DNA of 64,000 bases from Pseudomonas cremoricolorata (GTDB lineage Bacteria; Pseudomonadota; Gammaproteobacteria; Pseudomonadales; Pseudomonadaceae): positions 2,356,001 to 2,420,000 of the forward strand of contig NZ_CP009455.1 in the NCBI RefSeq assembly GCF_000759535.1, read 5' to 3'. The notes under the pieces are model-generated. The model ran no database searches and had not been told where the DNA came from. It saw nothing but the letters and a program-made list of their open reading frames with translations. How positions within the stretch are numbered: position 1 is the first letter of the stretch; every line of letters begins with the position of its first letter. A program made the translations under genes and the position numbers. This document shows positions 19,733-28,960 of this stretch, piece by piece.

Positions 19733-21310
19733 ATGGCCCTCGATATCCACGCCCACCGTATCCTGATCCTCGACTTCGGTTCCCAGTACACCCAACTGAT
19801 CGCCCGCCGCGTGCGCGAGATCGGCGTGTACTGCGAGCTGCACCCGTTCGACATGGACGACGAGGCGATCCGCGCCTTCAACCCACGCGGCATCATCCTC
19901 GCCGGCGGCCCTGAGTCGGTGCATGAAGCCAACAGCCCGCGCGCACCGCAGGCAGTGTTCGACCTCGGCGTACCGCTGCTGGGCATCTGCTACGGCATGC
20001 AGACCATGGCCGAACAGATGGGCGGCAAGGTGGCCGGTTCCGAACTGCGTGAATTCGGCTACGCCCGCGTCGACGTGGTTGGCAAGAGCCGCCTGCTCGA
20101 TGGCATCGAAGACCACATCGACGCCGACGGCGTGCTGGGCCTGGACGTGTGGATGAGCCACGGCGACAAGGTCACGCAGATGCCAGCCGGCTTCAACGTG
20201 CTGGCCAGCACCCCGAGCTGCCCGATCGCCGGCATGTTCGACGATGCTCGCGGCTACTACGGCGTGCAGTTCCACCCGGAAGTGACCCACACCAAGCAGG
20301 GCGGTCGCATCCTCTCGCGCTTCATCCAGGACATCTGCGGCTGCGAAGCGCTGTGGACCCCGTCCAACATCGTCGAAGACGCCATCGCCCAGGTGCGTGA
20401 GCAGGTCGGTTCGGCCAACGTTCTGCTGGGGCTGTCCGGCGGTGTCGATTCTTCGGTTGTCGCCGCGCTGCTGCACCGCGCCATCGGCGACCAGCTGACC
20501 TGCGTGTTCGTCGATAACGGCCTGCTGCGCCTGCACGAAGGCGACCAGGTGATGGCCATGTTCAAGGAGAACATGGGCGTCAAGGTCATCCGCGCCGACG
20601 CCGAAGCGCAGTTCCTCGACAACCTGGCCGGCGAAGCCGACCCGGAGAAGAAGCGCAAGATCATCGGCCGCACCTTCATCGACATCTTCGATGCCGAAGC
20701 CAGCAAACTGGAAAACATCCAGTTCCTCGCCCAAGGCACCATCTACCCCGACGTGATCGAGTCGGCCGGCGCCAAGAGCGGCAAGGCCCACGTGATCAAA
20801 TCGCACCACAACGTCGGCGGCCTGCCGGAAGAAATGAACCTCAAGCTGGTCGAACCACTGCGCGAGCTGTTCAAGGACGAAGTGCGCAAGATCGGCCTGG
20901 AACTGGGCCTGCCGTACGACATGGTCTACCGCCACCCATTCCCCGGCCCAGGCCTGGGCGTGCGTATCCTCGGTGAAGTGAAGAAGGAGTACGCCGACAT
21001 CCTGCGCCGCGCCGACCACATCTTCATCGAAGAACTGCGCAAAGCCGACTGGTACCACAAGACCAGCCAGGCCTTCGTGGTGTTCCAGCCGGTGAAGTCG
21101 GTCGGCGTCGTCGGCGACGGCCGCCGCTACGCCTGGGTCGTCGCCCTGCGCGCCGTGGAAACCATCGACTTCATGACCGCCCGCTGGGCCCACCTGCCGT
21201 ACGAACTGCTGGAAACCGTCAGCGGCCGCATCATCAACGAGATCGAAGGCATCTCGCGCGTGACCTACGACGTCTCGAGCAAGCCGCCGGCGACGATTGA
21301 GTGGGAATGA
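19733..21310 (+). CDS. guaA: GMP synthase (glutamine-hydrolysing)
   Basis: A 525-residue enzyme that aminates XMP to GMP using glutamine and ATP. The N-terminal class I glutamine amidotransferase has the nucleophile in LLGICYGMQ near residue 86 and the FHPEV histidine-glutamate pair near 180; the ATP pyrophosphatase domain has the P-loop LSGGVDSSV near 232; the C-terminal dimerisation domain ends in the conserved KPPATIEWE. Length is exactly that expected. It is 145 bases after guaB in the same direction and closes with an intrinsic terminator. Confidence 0.97.
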   Translation: MALDIHAHRILILDFGSQYTQLIARRVREIGVYCELHPFDMDDEAIRAFNPRGIILAGGPESVHEANSPRAPQAVFDLGVPLLGICYGMQTMAEQMGGKVAGSELREFGYARVDVVGKSRLLDGIEDHIDADGVLGLDVWMSHGDKVTQMPAGFNVLASTPSCPIAGMFDDARGYYGVQFHPEVTHTKQGGRILSRFIQDICGCEALWTPSNIVEDAIAQVREQVGSANVLLGLSGGVDSSVVAALLHRAIGDQLTCVFVDNGLLRLHEGDQVMAMFKENMGVKVIRADAEAQFLDNLAGEADPEKKRKIIGRTFIDIFDAEASKLENIQFLAQGTIYPDVIESAGAKSGKAHVIKSHHNVGGLPEEMNLKLVEPLRELFKDEVRKIGLELGLPYDMVYRHPFPGPGLGVRILGEVKKEYADILRRADHIFIEELRKADWYHKTSQAFVVFQPVKSVGVVGDGRRYAWVVALRAVETIDFMTARWAHLPYELLETVSGRIINEIEGISRVTYDVSSKPPATIEWE

Positions 21311-21356
21311 TCCCGCGTCCGGCACTGCCCGGCACGATCTAGCAAAAAATACCCTG

Positions 21357-21382
21357 AAGCCCGCGTAATTGCGGGCTTTTGG
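21357..21382 (+). terminator. Intrinsic terminator after guaA
   Basis: An 8-bp stem (21357-21364 and 21371-21378) with a 6-base loop is followed by T residues. It lies 46 bases after the guaA stop. Confidence 0.85.
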
Positions 21383-21403
21383 CTTTTTGGAGGTTGGTGA
21401 CCA

Positions 21404-21832
21404 TTGCAGAATTCCAGAGTAATCAAATGGATGTTTTGGCCGCTGCTGGTCATCTGCCTCGGACAGGCGCTCTGGGTCTTTTTGTCGTGGTCATGGCGAC
21501 CTGACCCAAGCATGGTCCTTTCGGCGACGCCGGTGGGTGAGGGTGGGGCCATCTATGAGGTGCTGTACGACTCGGGCGGGGCGACGGGCTCCTACGTGTA
21601 TCGCTACTTCGTCATGGAGCGACAGCCGAGTGAAGCGGCGTTGTTCGAGAAAACCAGGAAGGCCAAACCGTTTCTGGTGACGAAGATGCCTGGGGCGGTA
21701 CGTGAGGTCGTTGGCACCTCGGTGAAACTGCGCACGCGTGACACCCTCTATGACTTCCACAATGTGGCCAGTTTCAAAGTCGGTGGGCAACTGACTATCG
21801 TGAGGTTCTATCTGGATGCGACGCGGCCATAG
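21404..21832 (+). CDS. Hypothetical membrane-anchored protein
   Basis: A 142-residue protein of unknown function. A hydrophobic N-terminal segment (residues 10-27, MFWPLLVICLGQALWVFL) acts as a membrane anchor or uncleaved signal; the rest is soluble and should face the periplasm. The start is unusual: TTG at 21404, chosen because a strong GGAGG lies 10 bases before it, while the first in-frame ATG (21428) would cut into the hydrophobic segment. It stands alone between the guaA terminator and a TetR gene. I do not recognise a family. Confidence 0.65.
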   Translation: MQNSRVIKWMFWPLLVICLGQALWVFLSWSWRPDPSMVLSATPVGEGGAIYEVLYDSGGATGSYVYRYFVMERQPSEAALFEKTRKAKPFLVTKMPGAVREVVGTSVKLRTRDTLYDFHNVASFKVGGQLTIVRFYLDATRP

Positions 21833-21910
21833 TTCGTTCGTTTGAAAGGTACTTTCGCAGTTCAATCACGGTTGAGGCGATGCGCCTATGGGGCGCTCGC
21901 TATCGTCGAT

Positions 21911-22480
21911 CTACACCAACCGCCCCAACACCGCCTCCACATCATCCAGAAACCCCGTCCAGTCGCCATCTTCGTCGATGCCGTTGATGCGCAGCAGAAA
22001 CAGCCCTTCGACGGCGAGGAACGCCACTCGGGCGGCGCTGGCGTGCGGTGAGTCGCCGGCCAGGCGTTGGAAGATGCCGCGGTACCAGTCGCGGGTCTCG
22101 CGCAGATGCTCGGGGTTTTCCAGGTAGCTGACCATCAACCCCGCAGTCTTGGCATCCATGGCCTGCTGTGAGGTGCGGGTGGCGGCGATGTAGCTGCGAA
22201 TGAACGCCACTGGGTCGTCCGTGGCGGCCTCGTCGAGCATCGCGTCGAAGCGGCGGGTCCAGCGTTCGATCAGGCTGCGCAGCAGCTCGTCGCGGCTGGG
22301 GAAGGTGTATTGCACGCCGCCCTTTGAGATGCCTGCGGCCTTTGCCAGGGCGCCGATGGTCAGCGCGGCGCCGCCTTGTTCGCGTACCAGTGCTTCGGCC
22401 ACATCCAGCAGCCCGTCGCGGGTGATGGTTGGTTTTCTACCCACTGTCTTTCTCACTTGACCTGCGTTGCTGAGCGTCAT
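21911..22480 (-). CDS. TetR-family repressor (SmvR-like) of the adjacent efflux pump
   Basis: A 189-residue regulator. The helix-turn-helix is at about residues 27-60 (LTIGALAKAAGISKGGVQYTFPSRDELL), followed by a ligand-binding helical domain. The frame runs upstream to 22543, but ATG 22480 gives the family-typical length and leaves the palindromic operator outside the gene. It is divergent from an MFS drug exporter whose start is 53 bases away. Probably represses the exporter and itself until a cationic drug or biocide binds; the ligand is inferred from the pump type. Confidence 0.87.
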   Translation of the reverse strand: MTLSNAGQVRKTVGRKPTITRDGLLDVAEALVREQGGAALTIGALAKAAGISKGGVQYTFPSRDELLRSLIERWTRRFDAMLDEAATDDPVAFIRSYIAATRTSQQAMDAKTAGLMVSYLENPEHLRETRDWYRGIFQRLAGDSPHASAARVAFLAVEGLFLLRINGIDEDGDWTGFLDDVEAVLGRLV

Positions 22481-22484
22481 TACG

Positions 22485-22496
22485 ATACGACCGTAT
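22485..22496. promoter_or_regulatory. TetR-type operator palindrome
   Basis: A perfect palindrome of ATACG and CGTAT with a 2-base spacer lies between the divergent TetR and MFS starts, 4 bases upstream of the TetR ATG and 37 bases before the MFS GTG. The position suggests control of both promoters by the TetR protein. Confidence 0.7.
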
Positions 22497-22533
22497 TTAT
22501 ATTCCCGTTGCCGCTCGAATCTTAGGTGAGATC

Positions 22534-24051
22534 GTGTCCCCACGCCAACCCGACCCCAAGCGCTGGCTGATCCTGCTGGCCGTGATGCTGGCGTTCCTGC
22601 CGGTGGTGCTCGACATGACTATCCTGCATGTCGCCATTCCTACCCTGACCCAGGCGTTGGCCGCGTCCAACAGCCAGGTGCTGTGGATCATCGACATCTA
22701 TCCGCTGCTGATGGCCGGTCTGCTGGTGCCCATGGGCACCTTGGCCGACCGCATCGGCAACCGGCGCATTCTGCTGATTGGCCTGGTGATTTTCGGTCTG
22801 GCCTCGGCCCTGGCTGCGTTCGCGACCTCGGCGCAGATGCTGATCGGCGCGCGGGTGCTGCTGGCACTGGGTGGCTCGATGATCATGCCGTGCGTGCTGG
22901 GGCTGATCCGCCGCACCTTCGAAGACAGCAAGGAGCGGGGCCTGGCGCTGGGCCTGTGGGGCACGGTAGGGGCGGCCGGTGCGGCCATCGGGCCGTTGGC
23001 CGGTGGCGCGCTGCTGGAGCATTTTTGGTGGGGCTCGGTGTTTCTGATCAATGTGCCGGTGATGCTGGTGGTGGTGCCGGCCTGCTGGCTGCTGTTGCCG
23101 CGTCAGGAGCAGACCACGCCCGGACATTGGGCGATAGGCCAGGCGCTGTTGCTGGTCGCCGGCATGATCGCGGTGGTGTATGCGATCAAGGCAGGCTTTG
23201 CCGGCAAGCAACCGCTGCTGGTGGCCTTGCTGACCTTGGCCTTCGGCGTGGCCATGCTGGCGCTGTTCGTTCGCAAGCAGTTGCGTTCAGCGGTACCGAT
23301 GCTGGATTTGTCATTGTTCGCCCATCCTGCCATCGTCGCCGGGATCATCATGGCTGTGGTCGCCAGTGGCGCACTGGCCGGGGTCGAGCTGACCCTGGCG
23401 CAGGAGCTGCAGTACGTGTTGGACAGAACCCCGCTGCAGGCCGGTGTGTTCATGATTCCGATCATGGTGGCGGCGGCAGTGGGTGGCCCGATCGCCGGTT
23501 GGCTTTCCGCACGTTACGGGCTGCGCCTGGTGGCCAGCGCGTCGTTGCTCACAGCGGCGCTCTCGCTGGGCTGGCTTGGCGTGGAAGATTTCGATGCGCC
23601 CGGCATCCTGGTGCCGGTGCTGCTGGCGCTGCTGGGGTTGTCGTTGAGCATTGGCCTGACAGCTTCCTCGATTGCCATCATGGGCGCGGTCGAGGCTAGC
23701 AAGGGCGGAGCCGCCGGGTCACTGGAGGCGACCGGGTACGAACTGGGCACTGGCCTTGGGATCACGTTTTTCGGGGTGTTCATGTCGGTCATCTATGGAC
23801 GCCACCTCACCCCGGTCGACGGGCTGTCCAGTGACATGGCAAGCCAGGCCAGTGCGTCGATGGGCGATACCTACCTGGTAGCGCAGCAGCTTGCCGGCGA
23901 GCAGGCTGCGGCGCTGATCACTGCGGGCAAGGCGGCGTTTTCCACCACCCATACTGTGCTGCTGCTGACCACGGCCGGCTTGATGGCAGGCCTGGCGGTT
24001 CTGGTGTTTTTCCTGCTGGCGGGGGCGCGCAAAGAAGCGAATACGCACTAG
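22534..24051 (+). CDS. MFS drug/biocide exporter, SmvA/QacA type (14 TM)
   Basis: A 505-residue inner-membrane drug:proton antiporter of the DHA2 group. It has about 14 hydrophobic segments, the motif A-like ADRIGNRRILLIG near residue 68, the LDMTILHVAIP start typical of QacA/SmvA and GSMIMPCVLGLIRR near 112. SmvA-type pumps expel quaternary ammonium compounds, chlorhexidine and dyes. Start is GTG 22534, with AGGTGAG just upstream. It is divergent from, and probably repressed by, the TetR gene. The drug range is inferred. Confidence 0.9.
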   Translation: MSPRQPDPKRWLILLAVMLAFLPVVLDMTILHVAIPTLTQALAASNSQVLWIIDIYPLLMAGLLVPMGTLADRIGNRRILLIGLVIFGLASALAAFATSAQMLIGARVLLALGGSMIMPCVLGLIRRTFEDSKERGLALGLWGTVGAAGAAIGPLAGGALLEHFWWGSVFLINVPVMLVVVPACWLLLPRQEQTTPGHWAIGQALLLVAGMIAVVYAIKAGFAGKQPLLVALLTLAFGVAMLALFVRKQLRSAVPMLDLSLFAHPAIVAGIIMAVVASGALAGVELTLAQELQYVLDRTPLQAGVFMIPIMVAAAVGGPIAGWLSARYGLRLVASASLLTAALSLGWLGVEDFDAPGILVPVLLALLGLSLSIGLTASSIAIMGAVEASKGGAAGSLEATGYELGTGLGITFFGVFMSVIYGRHLTPVDGLSSDMASQASASMGDTYLVAQQLAGEQAAALITAGKAAFSTTHTVLLLTTAGLMAGLAVLVFFLLAGARKEANTH

Positions 24052-24195
24052 CAGGCGCCTGCGAGCCGCACAAACGTAATGTGAAACTTTATCAACAACC
24101 GTTAGAGTAGCGGCCGTCGTCATGGTCCTGCTGCCGGAATCATCGAGGATCAGGGACGTATCTTCCGTTAAATCCGTCAAAGCAAGGACAGTGCG

Positions 24196-26379
24196 ATGTC
24201 GTCTAGAACAACAAGTGCCGCCACCCGCCAGCAACCCCCCGCGTTGAAGTTGACCACCTTGGCCCTGGCGCTGGGAGGGTGGTTTTCCGCGTTGGCCGAT
24301 GCGCAGGAGGCGGGCGCCAGCGTGATCGAACTGGGTGATACCACGGTCAGCGGGCAGGCCTGGGAAAGCCCCACCGCGCCGCTGGCTGGCAAGGTGGCGC
24401 TGCGCAATGGCAGTGCCACCAAGTCCAATGCGGCGATCACTGAAACACCGCAATCGGTGTCGGTGGTCACCGCCCAGGACATGACCGACCGTAACGCCGA
24501 TACCTTGGCCGATGCGGTCAGCTACACCCCAGGTTTCACCAGCCAGCCGGGCAGCTTCAACCGCACTGCCGACCGTTTCCGCGTGCGCGGCTTCGATGTC
24601 GAGTCGGGCACCGGGGGCTCGCTGCGTGATGGCATGCGCCTGCAGAGCAATTCCTACGATGGCGTGCAGGAACCGTTCGGCCTGGAGCGGGTGGAAGTGG
24701 TGCGCGGCGCAGCGTCGGTGCTGTATGGGCAACTGTCGCCGGGCGGCTTCGTCAATGGCATCAGCAAGCGCCCGACCGAGACGCCGCTGCACCAGCTGGG
24801 CCTGCAATACGGCAGCCACGACCGCAAGCAGCTCACCGGTGACTTCAGTGGCCCGCTGGGCGATAGCGACACCCTCAGTTACCGGCTGACCTTGCTGCAA
24901 CGCGACAGCGACACCGCCCAGGATCACATCAACGACGACAAGCTCTACATCGCCCCGGCGCTGACCTGGCGCCCCAATGAAGACACCTCGTTGACCCTGC
25001 TGTCGTTCTATCAGAAGAGCGACACGCGCTTTTCGGCGCCGCTGCCTTACCAGATGGTCAAGCACGTTGGCGACGGGCCGTTCACCATTGGCCGACACGA
25101 TTTCATCGGCGAGCCGCACTACGACGACATGAATGGCGAGATGTCCGCCCTCGGCTATGAATTCGAGCACCACTTCAACGAGCACACGCGCATCAGCAAC
25201 AAGCTGCGTTATTACCAGTCGGAGGTGAAATGGAGGTACCTGCAGGTCGACCCTCGCAGCGTTGCTGGTTCCGCCAGCTCCGGGCTGCTGGGCCGCCAGT
25301 ACAGTGACCGCCATGAACGCTCGCGAGCCCTGGCCAGCGACACCAACCTTGAAAGCCGCTGGACCCTCGCCGGGGCCGAGCACACCTTCATGCTCGGTGT
25401 GGACACCTACGACGCTTCCTACGATTCACACAACTTTCGCGGCGCCGCTCCTGCGCTCGACCTGACCCGCTACGACTACGGCCAGCCGGTGCTGGTCGAC
25501 AGAAGTCAGGCGCTAGACCGTGGCTCGCAGCTCGACACTTTGCAGACCGGCGTGTACTTCCAGGATCAAATTCGTTTCGACGATCACTGGCTGCTGCTGC
25601 TAGGTGGCCGTCACGACTGGGCCAGACAGAACCAGCGCGCCTTCCGCACCGGGCAGAAGCTCAAGCAGAGCGATGAAGCCACCACTTGGCGCGCGGGCCT
25701 GGTGTATCAGGCCGACAACGGTTTGGCGCCGTACCTGAGTTACAGCGAGTCGTTCTTCCCGGTTGGGGTCGCCGAGTTCACTGGGCGAACCTTCGAGCCG
25801 ACCGAGGGCAAGCAATATGAGGTGGGTATCCGCTATCAGCCCCAGGACAGCAATCTGCTGCTCAGCGCGGCTATTTACGAACTGACCCAGCAGAACGTGG
25901 TGAAGAACGACTTAAATGGCAATCCACAGCAGGTGGGCGAACAGCGTTCCCGCGGGCTTGAGCTTGAGGCCAAGGCCGAGCTGACCGACGATCTGACGCT
26001 GCTGGCCTCGTATGCCTACACCGATGCCCGCATCACCCAGAGCGCCACGCCCGCTGACAAAGGCCAGCGCAGCGAGGACACGCCGTATCACCAGGCCGCG
26101 CTGTGGGCCGACTACAGCTTCGGCCGGTTCGGCCTGGCGCAGTTGAAAGTCGGTGCCGGTGCCCGGTACAAGGGCACCACGCAAGCCTCGGGCATCGATT
26201 CGCAGAGGCCGGCCTATACCCTGTTCGACCTGCGCGCCAGCTACCAGATCGACCCGCACTGGGACGTTGCCATCAACGCCAACAACGTCACCAACCAGCA
26301 GTACACCTACTGCGAGTACGCCATCTGCCGTTATGGCGATGAGCGTGAGGTGGTAACGTCGGTGAACTTCCGTTGGTAG
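24196..26379 (+). CDS. TonB-dependent siderophore receptor (FhuA-like)
   Basis: A 727-residue outer-membrane receptor. A basic N-terminus and hydrophobic LTTLALALGGWFSALADA form the signal peptide. The plug domain begins ITETPQSVSVVTAQDM and has FRVRGFDVE and VEVVRGAASVLYGQLSPGGFVN; the barrel ends in the C-terminal aromatic motif, with a late CEYAICRYGDER segment as in ferrichrome-type receptors. It has no N-terminal signalling (STN) domain, so it is not coupled to an ECF sigma factor. No convincing Fur box was seen in the 144 bases upstream. It precedes a Tat-exported aminotransferase gene. The siderophore is unknown. Confidence 0.92.
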   Translation: MSSRTTSAATRQQPPALKLTTLALALGGWFSALADAQEAGASVIELGDTTVSGQAWESPTAPLAGKVALRNGSATKSNAAITETPQSVSVVTAQDMTDRNADTLADAVSYTPGFTSQPGSFNRTADRFRVRGFDVESGTGGSLRDGMRLQSNSYDGVQEPFGLERVEVVRGAASVLYGQLSPGGFVNGISKRPTETPLHQLGLQYGSHDRKQLTGDFSGPLGDSDTLSYRLTLLQRDSDTAQDHINDDKLYIAPALTWRPNEDTSLTLLSFYQKSDTRFSAPLPYQMVKHVGDGPFTIGRHDFIGEPHYDDMNGEMSALGYEFEHHFNEHTRISNKLRYYQSEVKWRYLQVDPRSVAGSASSGLLGRQYSDRHERSRALASDTNLESRWTLAGAEHTFMLGVDTYDASYDSHNFRGAAPALDLTRYDYGQPVLVDRSQALDRGSQLDTLQTGVYFQDQIRFDDHWLLLLGGRHDWARQNQRAFRTGQKLKQSDEATTWRAGLVYQADNGLAPYLSYSESFFPVGVAEFTGRTFEPTEGKQYEVGIRYQPQDSNLLLSAAIYELTQQNVVKNDLNGNPQQVGEQRSRGLELEAKAELTDDLTLLASYAYTDARITQSATPADKGQRSEDTPYHQAALWADYSFGRFGLAQLKVGAGARYKGTTQASGIDSQRPAYTLFDLRASYQIDPHWDVAINANNVTNQQYTYCEYAICRYGDEREVVTSVNFRW

Positions 26380-26448
26380 TCGAACGGCCCGTGGCGACCC
26401 TTGAGGTTGAACGGTTCAGCTCGGGCGAAGCGTTCTGCGCCTGACCAG

Positions 26449-26467
26449 GGGTGGCTCTGTGCCACCC
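26449..26467 (+). terminator. Short hairpin between the receptor and aminotransferase genes
   Basis: A 7-bp stem (26449-26455 and 26461-26467) with a 5-base loop but no T-run. It is at best a weak terminator or attenuator, so the aminotransferase may be partly co-transcribed with the receptor. Confidence 0.4.
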
Positions 26468-26525
26468 TAAACCCCTTCGTCAGGGATGCGTCCTCCAGTG
26501 AATCTACTTCAGGAGACGCAGAATC

Positions 26526-27614
26526 ATGGAAGGTCTATCTCGTCGTCGTCTTGTCGGCCTGAGCGCGGCGCTGCCGCTGCTCGGCCAACTGAGTTGGGCG
26601 GCGCCGGCAGCTGCTGCTGCGGCCCCAGGCCCATCGCCGGTACGCCTGAATTACAACGAAAGCCCGTTCGGCCCCAGCGCTGCGGCGCAGGCGGCCATGC
26701 ACCAGGGTGTGGCCGGGTGCGGGCGCTATCCATACCCACTGCAGTACCAGTTGATCGAGGTGTTCGCGCGCCAGCAGGGAGTGGACGAGGATCAGGTGCA
26801 GGTGTTCTGCGGCTCCAAACTGGCGTTGCAGAATGCCGTGCATGCGTTCACCGGGCCGCGCAGCCTGGTGGTGCCCGAGCCGTCCTATGAAACCCCAGCG
26901 CAGACCGCCCAGGCGCGCGGTACGAAGGTGCACAGCGTGCCGCTGAATGCGCAGCAAGCGCATGATGTCGATGCCATGCTGGCCATCGACCCCAAGCCTG
27001 GGCTGATCTACCTGTGCAACCCCAACAACCCCACCGGCAGCATGACCCCCACGGCCGACATCGAGCGCCTGCTGCGCAAGGCGCCGGCCGACAGCGTGGT
27101 GGTGGTCGATGAGGCGTACATCCATTTCAGCGATGCGCCCAGTTGCATTCCTCTGGTGAAAACCCACGCCAACCTGCTGGTGCTGCGTACCTTTTCGAAG
27201 CTGTACGGCATGGCCGGTGCTCGGGTCGGTCTGGCCGTCGGCCAGGCGCCCTTGCTGGAGGCGCTGGAGACGTTCGATGGCTACAACGTGGCGGCTGAGC
27301 CGAGTTTGCGTGGCGCGCTGGCAAGTCTGGAAGACGCGAGCCTGGTGGCGCGGCGCAAACAGGGTAACCAGCAGCGGCGTGACGCCACCGTGACGCGCCT
27401 GAGCCGCGCCGGCTGGCGCTGCACGGCGTCCCAGGCCAACTGCTTCATGGTCGATGTACGCCGCCCCGCCGAGGCGATCGTCGCGGCGCTCAAAGGGCAG
27501 CAGGTGCTGGTCGGGCGGGTGTGGCCGAGCTGGCCGACGTGGATTCGCGTCAGCGTGGGCGACGAGGCGCAGATGCGCCGCTTCGAAGACGCGTTTTTCC
27601 GCGTGCTTGGCTAA
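26526..27614 (+). CDS. Tat-exported PLP-dependent aminotransferase (class I/II, HisC-like)
   Basis: A 362-residue fold-type I aminotransferase. Motifs: LNYNESPFGPS near residue 41, CNPNNPTGS near 163, VVDEAYIHF near 193, and the PLP lysine in TFSKLYGMAGARVG near 222. The N-terminus carries a twin-arginine signal (SRRRLVGLSA, then a hydrophobic stretch to AAPAAAAAA), so it should be folded with its cofactor and exported to the periplasm. That is unusual for this fold. Periplasmic PLP enzymes such as PvdN and PtaA modify pyoverdine in Pseudomonas, and the FhuA-like receptor upstream suggests a siderophore-related substrate. The function is inferred. Confidence 0.82.
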   Translation: MEGLSRRRLVGLSAALPLLGQLSWAAPAAAAAAPGPSPVRLNYNESPFGPSAAAQAAMHQGVAGCGRYPYPLQYQLIEVFARQQGVDEDQVQVFCGSKLALQNAVHAFTGPRSLVVPEPSYETPAQTAQARGTKVHSVPLNAQQAHDVDAMLAIDPKPGLIYLCNPNNPTGSMTPTADIERLLRKAPADSVVVVDEAYIHFSDAPSCIPLVKTHANLLVLRTFSKLYGMAGARVGLAVGQAPLLEALETFDGYNVAAEPSLRGALASLEDASLVARRKQGNQQRRDATVTRLSRAGWRCTASQANCFMVDVRRPAEAIVAALKGQQVLVGRVWPSWPTWIRVSVGDEAQMRRFEDAFFRVLG

Positions 27615-27840
27615 GCGCACACGCGCACGGCGTGACGCCAGCGACGAGCGTGAACTGTTAACCCCGGCACATCCGCCGCTCATGCTGTTGTGAGTGACGC
27701 TGCGATTGTTGTGCGCAGCGCCCACAGCGGTTGTCAGTAGCAGGCGGGTTGACTTCAATGTCCGCCTTCCTCCAACGCCAGAGGCCCGGTTCGCCGGCGC
27801 AACAGCCTTGGGTTCCTTGTCTTTATCAGGATCGAAACCG

Positions 27841-28275
27841 ATGCGTGTTTATCTTAGATGGGCGGCCGTGCTGGTCGCAGCGCTGACCTTGTGGATGGGC
27901 CTGGCCCACGCCGAAGAGCGCCCGCCAGTGGCGGACAAAGTAGTGGCTTACCAGGGCGAGCAGGGGGTCAAGGTGTGGACCCTGCGCATCGGCGAGCGCA
28001 GCGCCAACGAGGCCTTGGTGCAGATCGAAGGCATCGACCACGACTGGAACATGCGCATCCAGAAGATGCACGTCGAGAAGACCAGCAAGGACACCCGCTA
28101 CTCCACCACCGTCGACGGGCAGAAGTTCGTGGTGCTGATCGTCCAAGGCATGTGGGGCGGCGAGCTGAACCTGCCGGGAGAGGCGCAGGCGCTGTCGGTC
28201 GGTTACTCCGAAGGGCTGTCGAACGAAGGCAATGCCCAGGCGTTTCTGACCGATTACCTCGATGCGCACAAGTGA
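27841..28275 (+). CDS. Hypothetical secreted protein
   Basis: A 144-residue protein with a clear signal peptide (residues 1-24, RWAAVLVAALTLWMGLAHA). The mature part of about 120 residues is mixed alpha/beta in character with no recognised motif or cysteine. The frame is open to 27694, but ATG 27841 starts the signal peptide exactly and has an AGGA-type site before it. It is followed after 37 bases by two membrane-protein genes that overlap each other, so the three probably form one operon. The 226 bases upstream of it hold nothing I can assign. Confidence 0.75.
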   Translation: MRVYLRWAAVLVAALTLWMGLAHAEERPPVADKVVAYQGEQGVKVWTLRIGERSANEALVQIEGIDHDWNMRIQKMHVEKTSKDTRYSTTVDGQKFVVLIVQGMWGGELNLPGEAQALSVGYSEGLSNEGNAQAFLTDYLDAHK

Positions 28276-28312
28276 TTCGCGCTTGTCGTTTTCCCTGACC
28301 TGGATGTGATTC

Positions 28313-28960
28313 ATGGCCTACACCGAACGACCGTCGCCCGCCACTGGCGACGACCACGACCCTGCACGCGCCGTTCAACGTGAGCGGATGATCACCGAAC
28401 TCAGGCAAACCATCGCGCGCGTTCCGGAGCAGACCGAGTTCACCAACACGAAGATCTTCAAGGTCTGGGGTCCGGTGGCGGTTGTGGCGCTGCTTGGCTT
28501 GGTGGCGCTCAGCATCAGCCTGGGCAAGCTCGGCATGATCGCCGCCAGCGTCTTCCTGCTGCTGGGGGCGCTGTGGATCAGTTGGGAGCACCGCAACGCA
28601 GGTCAGCCCTTCATGCGCCTGACCCGGCGGCAGCTGTTCGTCGACACCCTCGACCAGCCAGTGGAGCTGGCCGACGTCGAGGACATCGACGTGCAGAAGG
28701 AAGCCATGGCCATGCTGGCGCAGACCCTCACCCTGGGCGAGACGGCAACCCTGCCCACGCACCGCGTGCTGCACATGCGCCCGTTCGCGAGCCAGGCCGA
28801 GGTCAGCAAAGACCCGCAGCCTCAGGTGCGCATCGTGTCGGCAGGCCTCGCCTCGGCCGGGCGCACACTGGGCCGCGAGGAAGTCGTCGCGCTGCTCAGC
28901 GCCTACCGCGATGCGGCCCAGGCCCAGCGTACCCTGGATGCGCTGCTCAGCCATGCATGA
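28313..28960 (+). CDS. Hypothetical two-helix membrane protein
   Basis: A 215-residue protein: a soluble N-terminus of about 50 residues, two adjacent hydrophobic helices (about 52-88, VWGPVAVVALLGLVALSISL and the next stretch), then a soluble domain. The layout, with a membrane hairpin followed by a compact domain, resembles PH-like bacterial membrane proteins, but I see no diagnostic motif. Its stop overlaps the start of the next gene by 8 bases, so the two are translationally coupled and may act together. Confidence 0.75.
   Translation: MAYTERPSPATGDDHDPARAVQRERMITELRQTIARVPEQTEFTNTKIFKVWGPVAVVALLGLVALSISLGKLGMIAASVFLLLGALWISWEHRNAGQPFMRLTRRQLFVDTLDQPVELADVEDIDVQKEAMAMLAQTLTLGETATLPTHRVLHMRPFASQAEVSKDPQPQVRIVSAGLASAGRTLGREEVVALLSAYRDAAQAQRTLDALLSHA

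Noticed and set aside
19682..21325. A 547-codon minus-strand frame opposite guaA
   Set aside because: Shadow of guaA; no ribosome site or domain.
24052..24195. Possible Fur box upstream of the FhuA-like receptor
   Set aside because: I searched the 144 bases on both strands by eye and found no match better than about half of the consensus.
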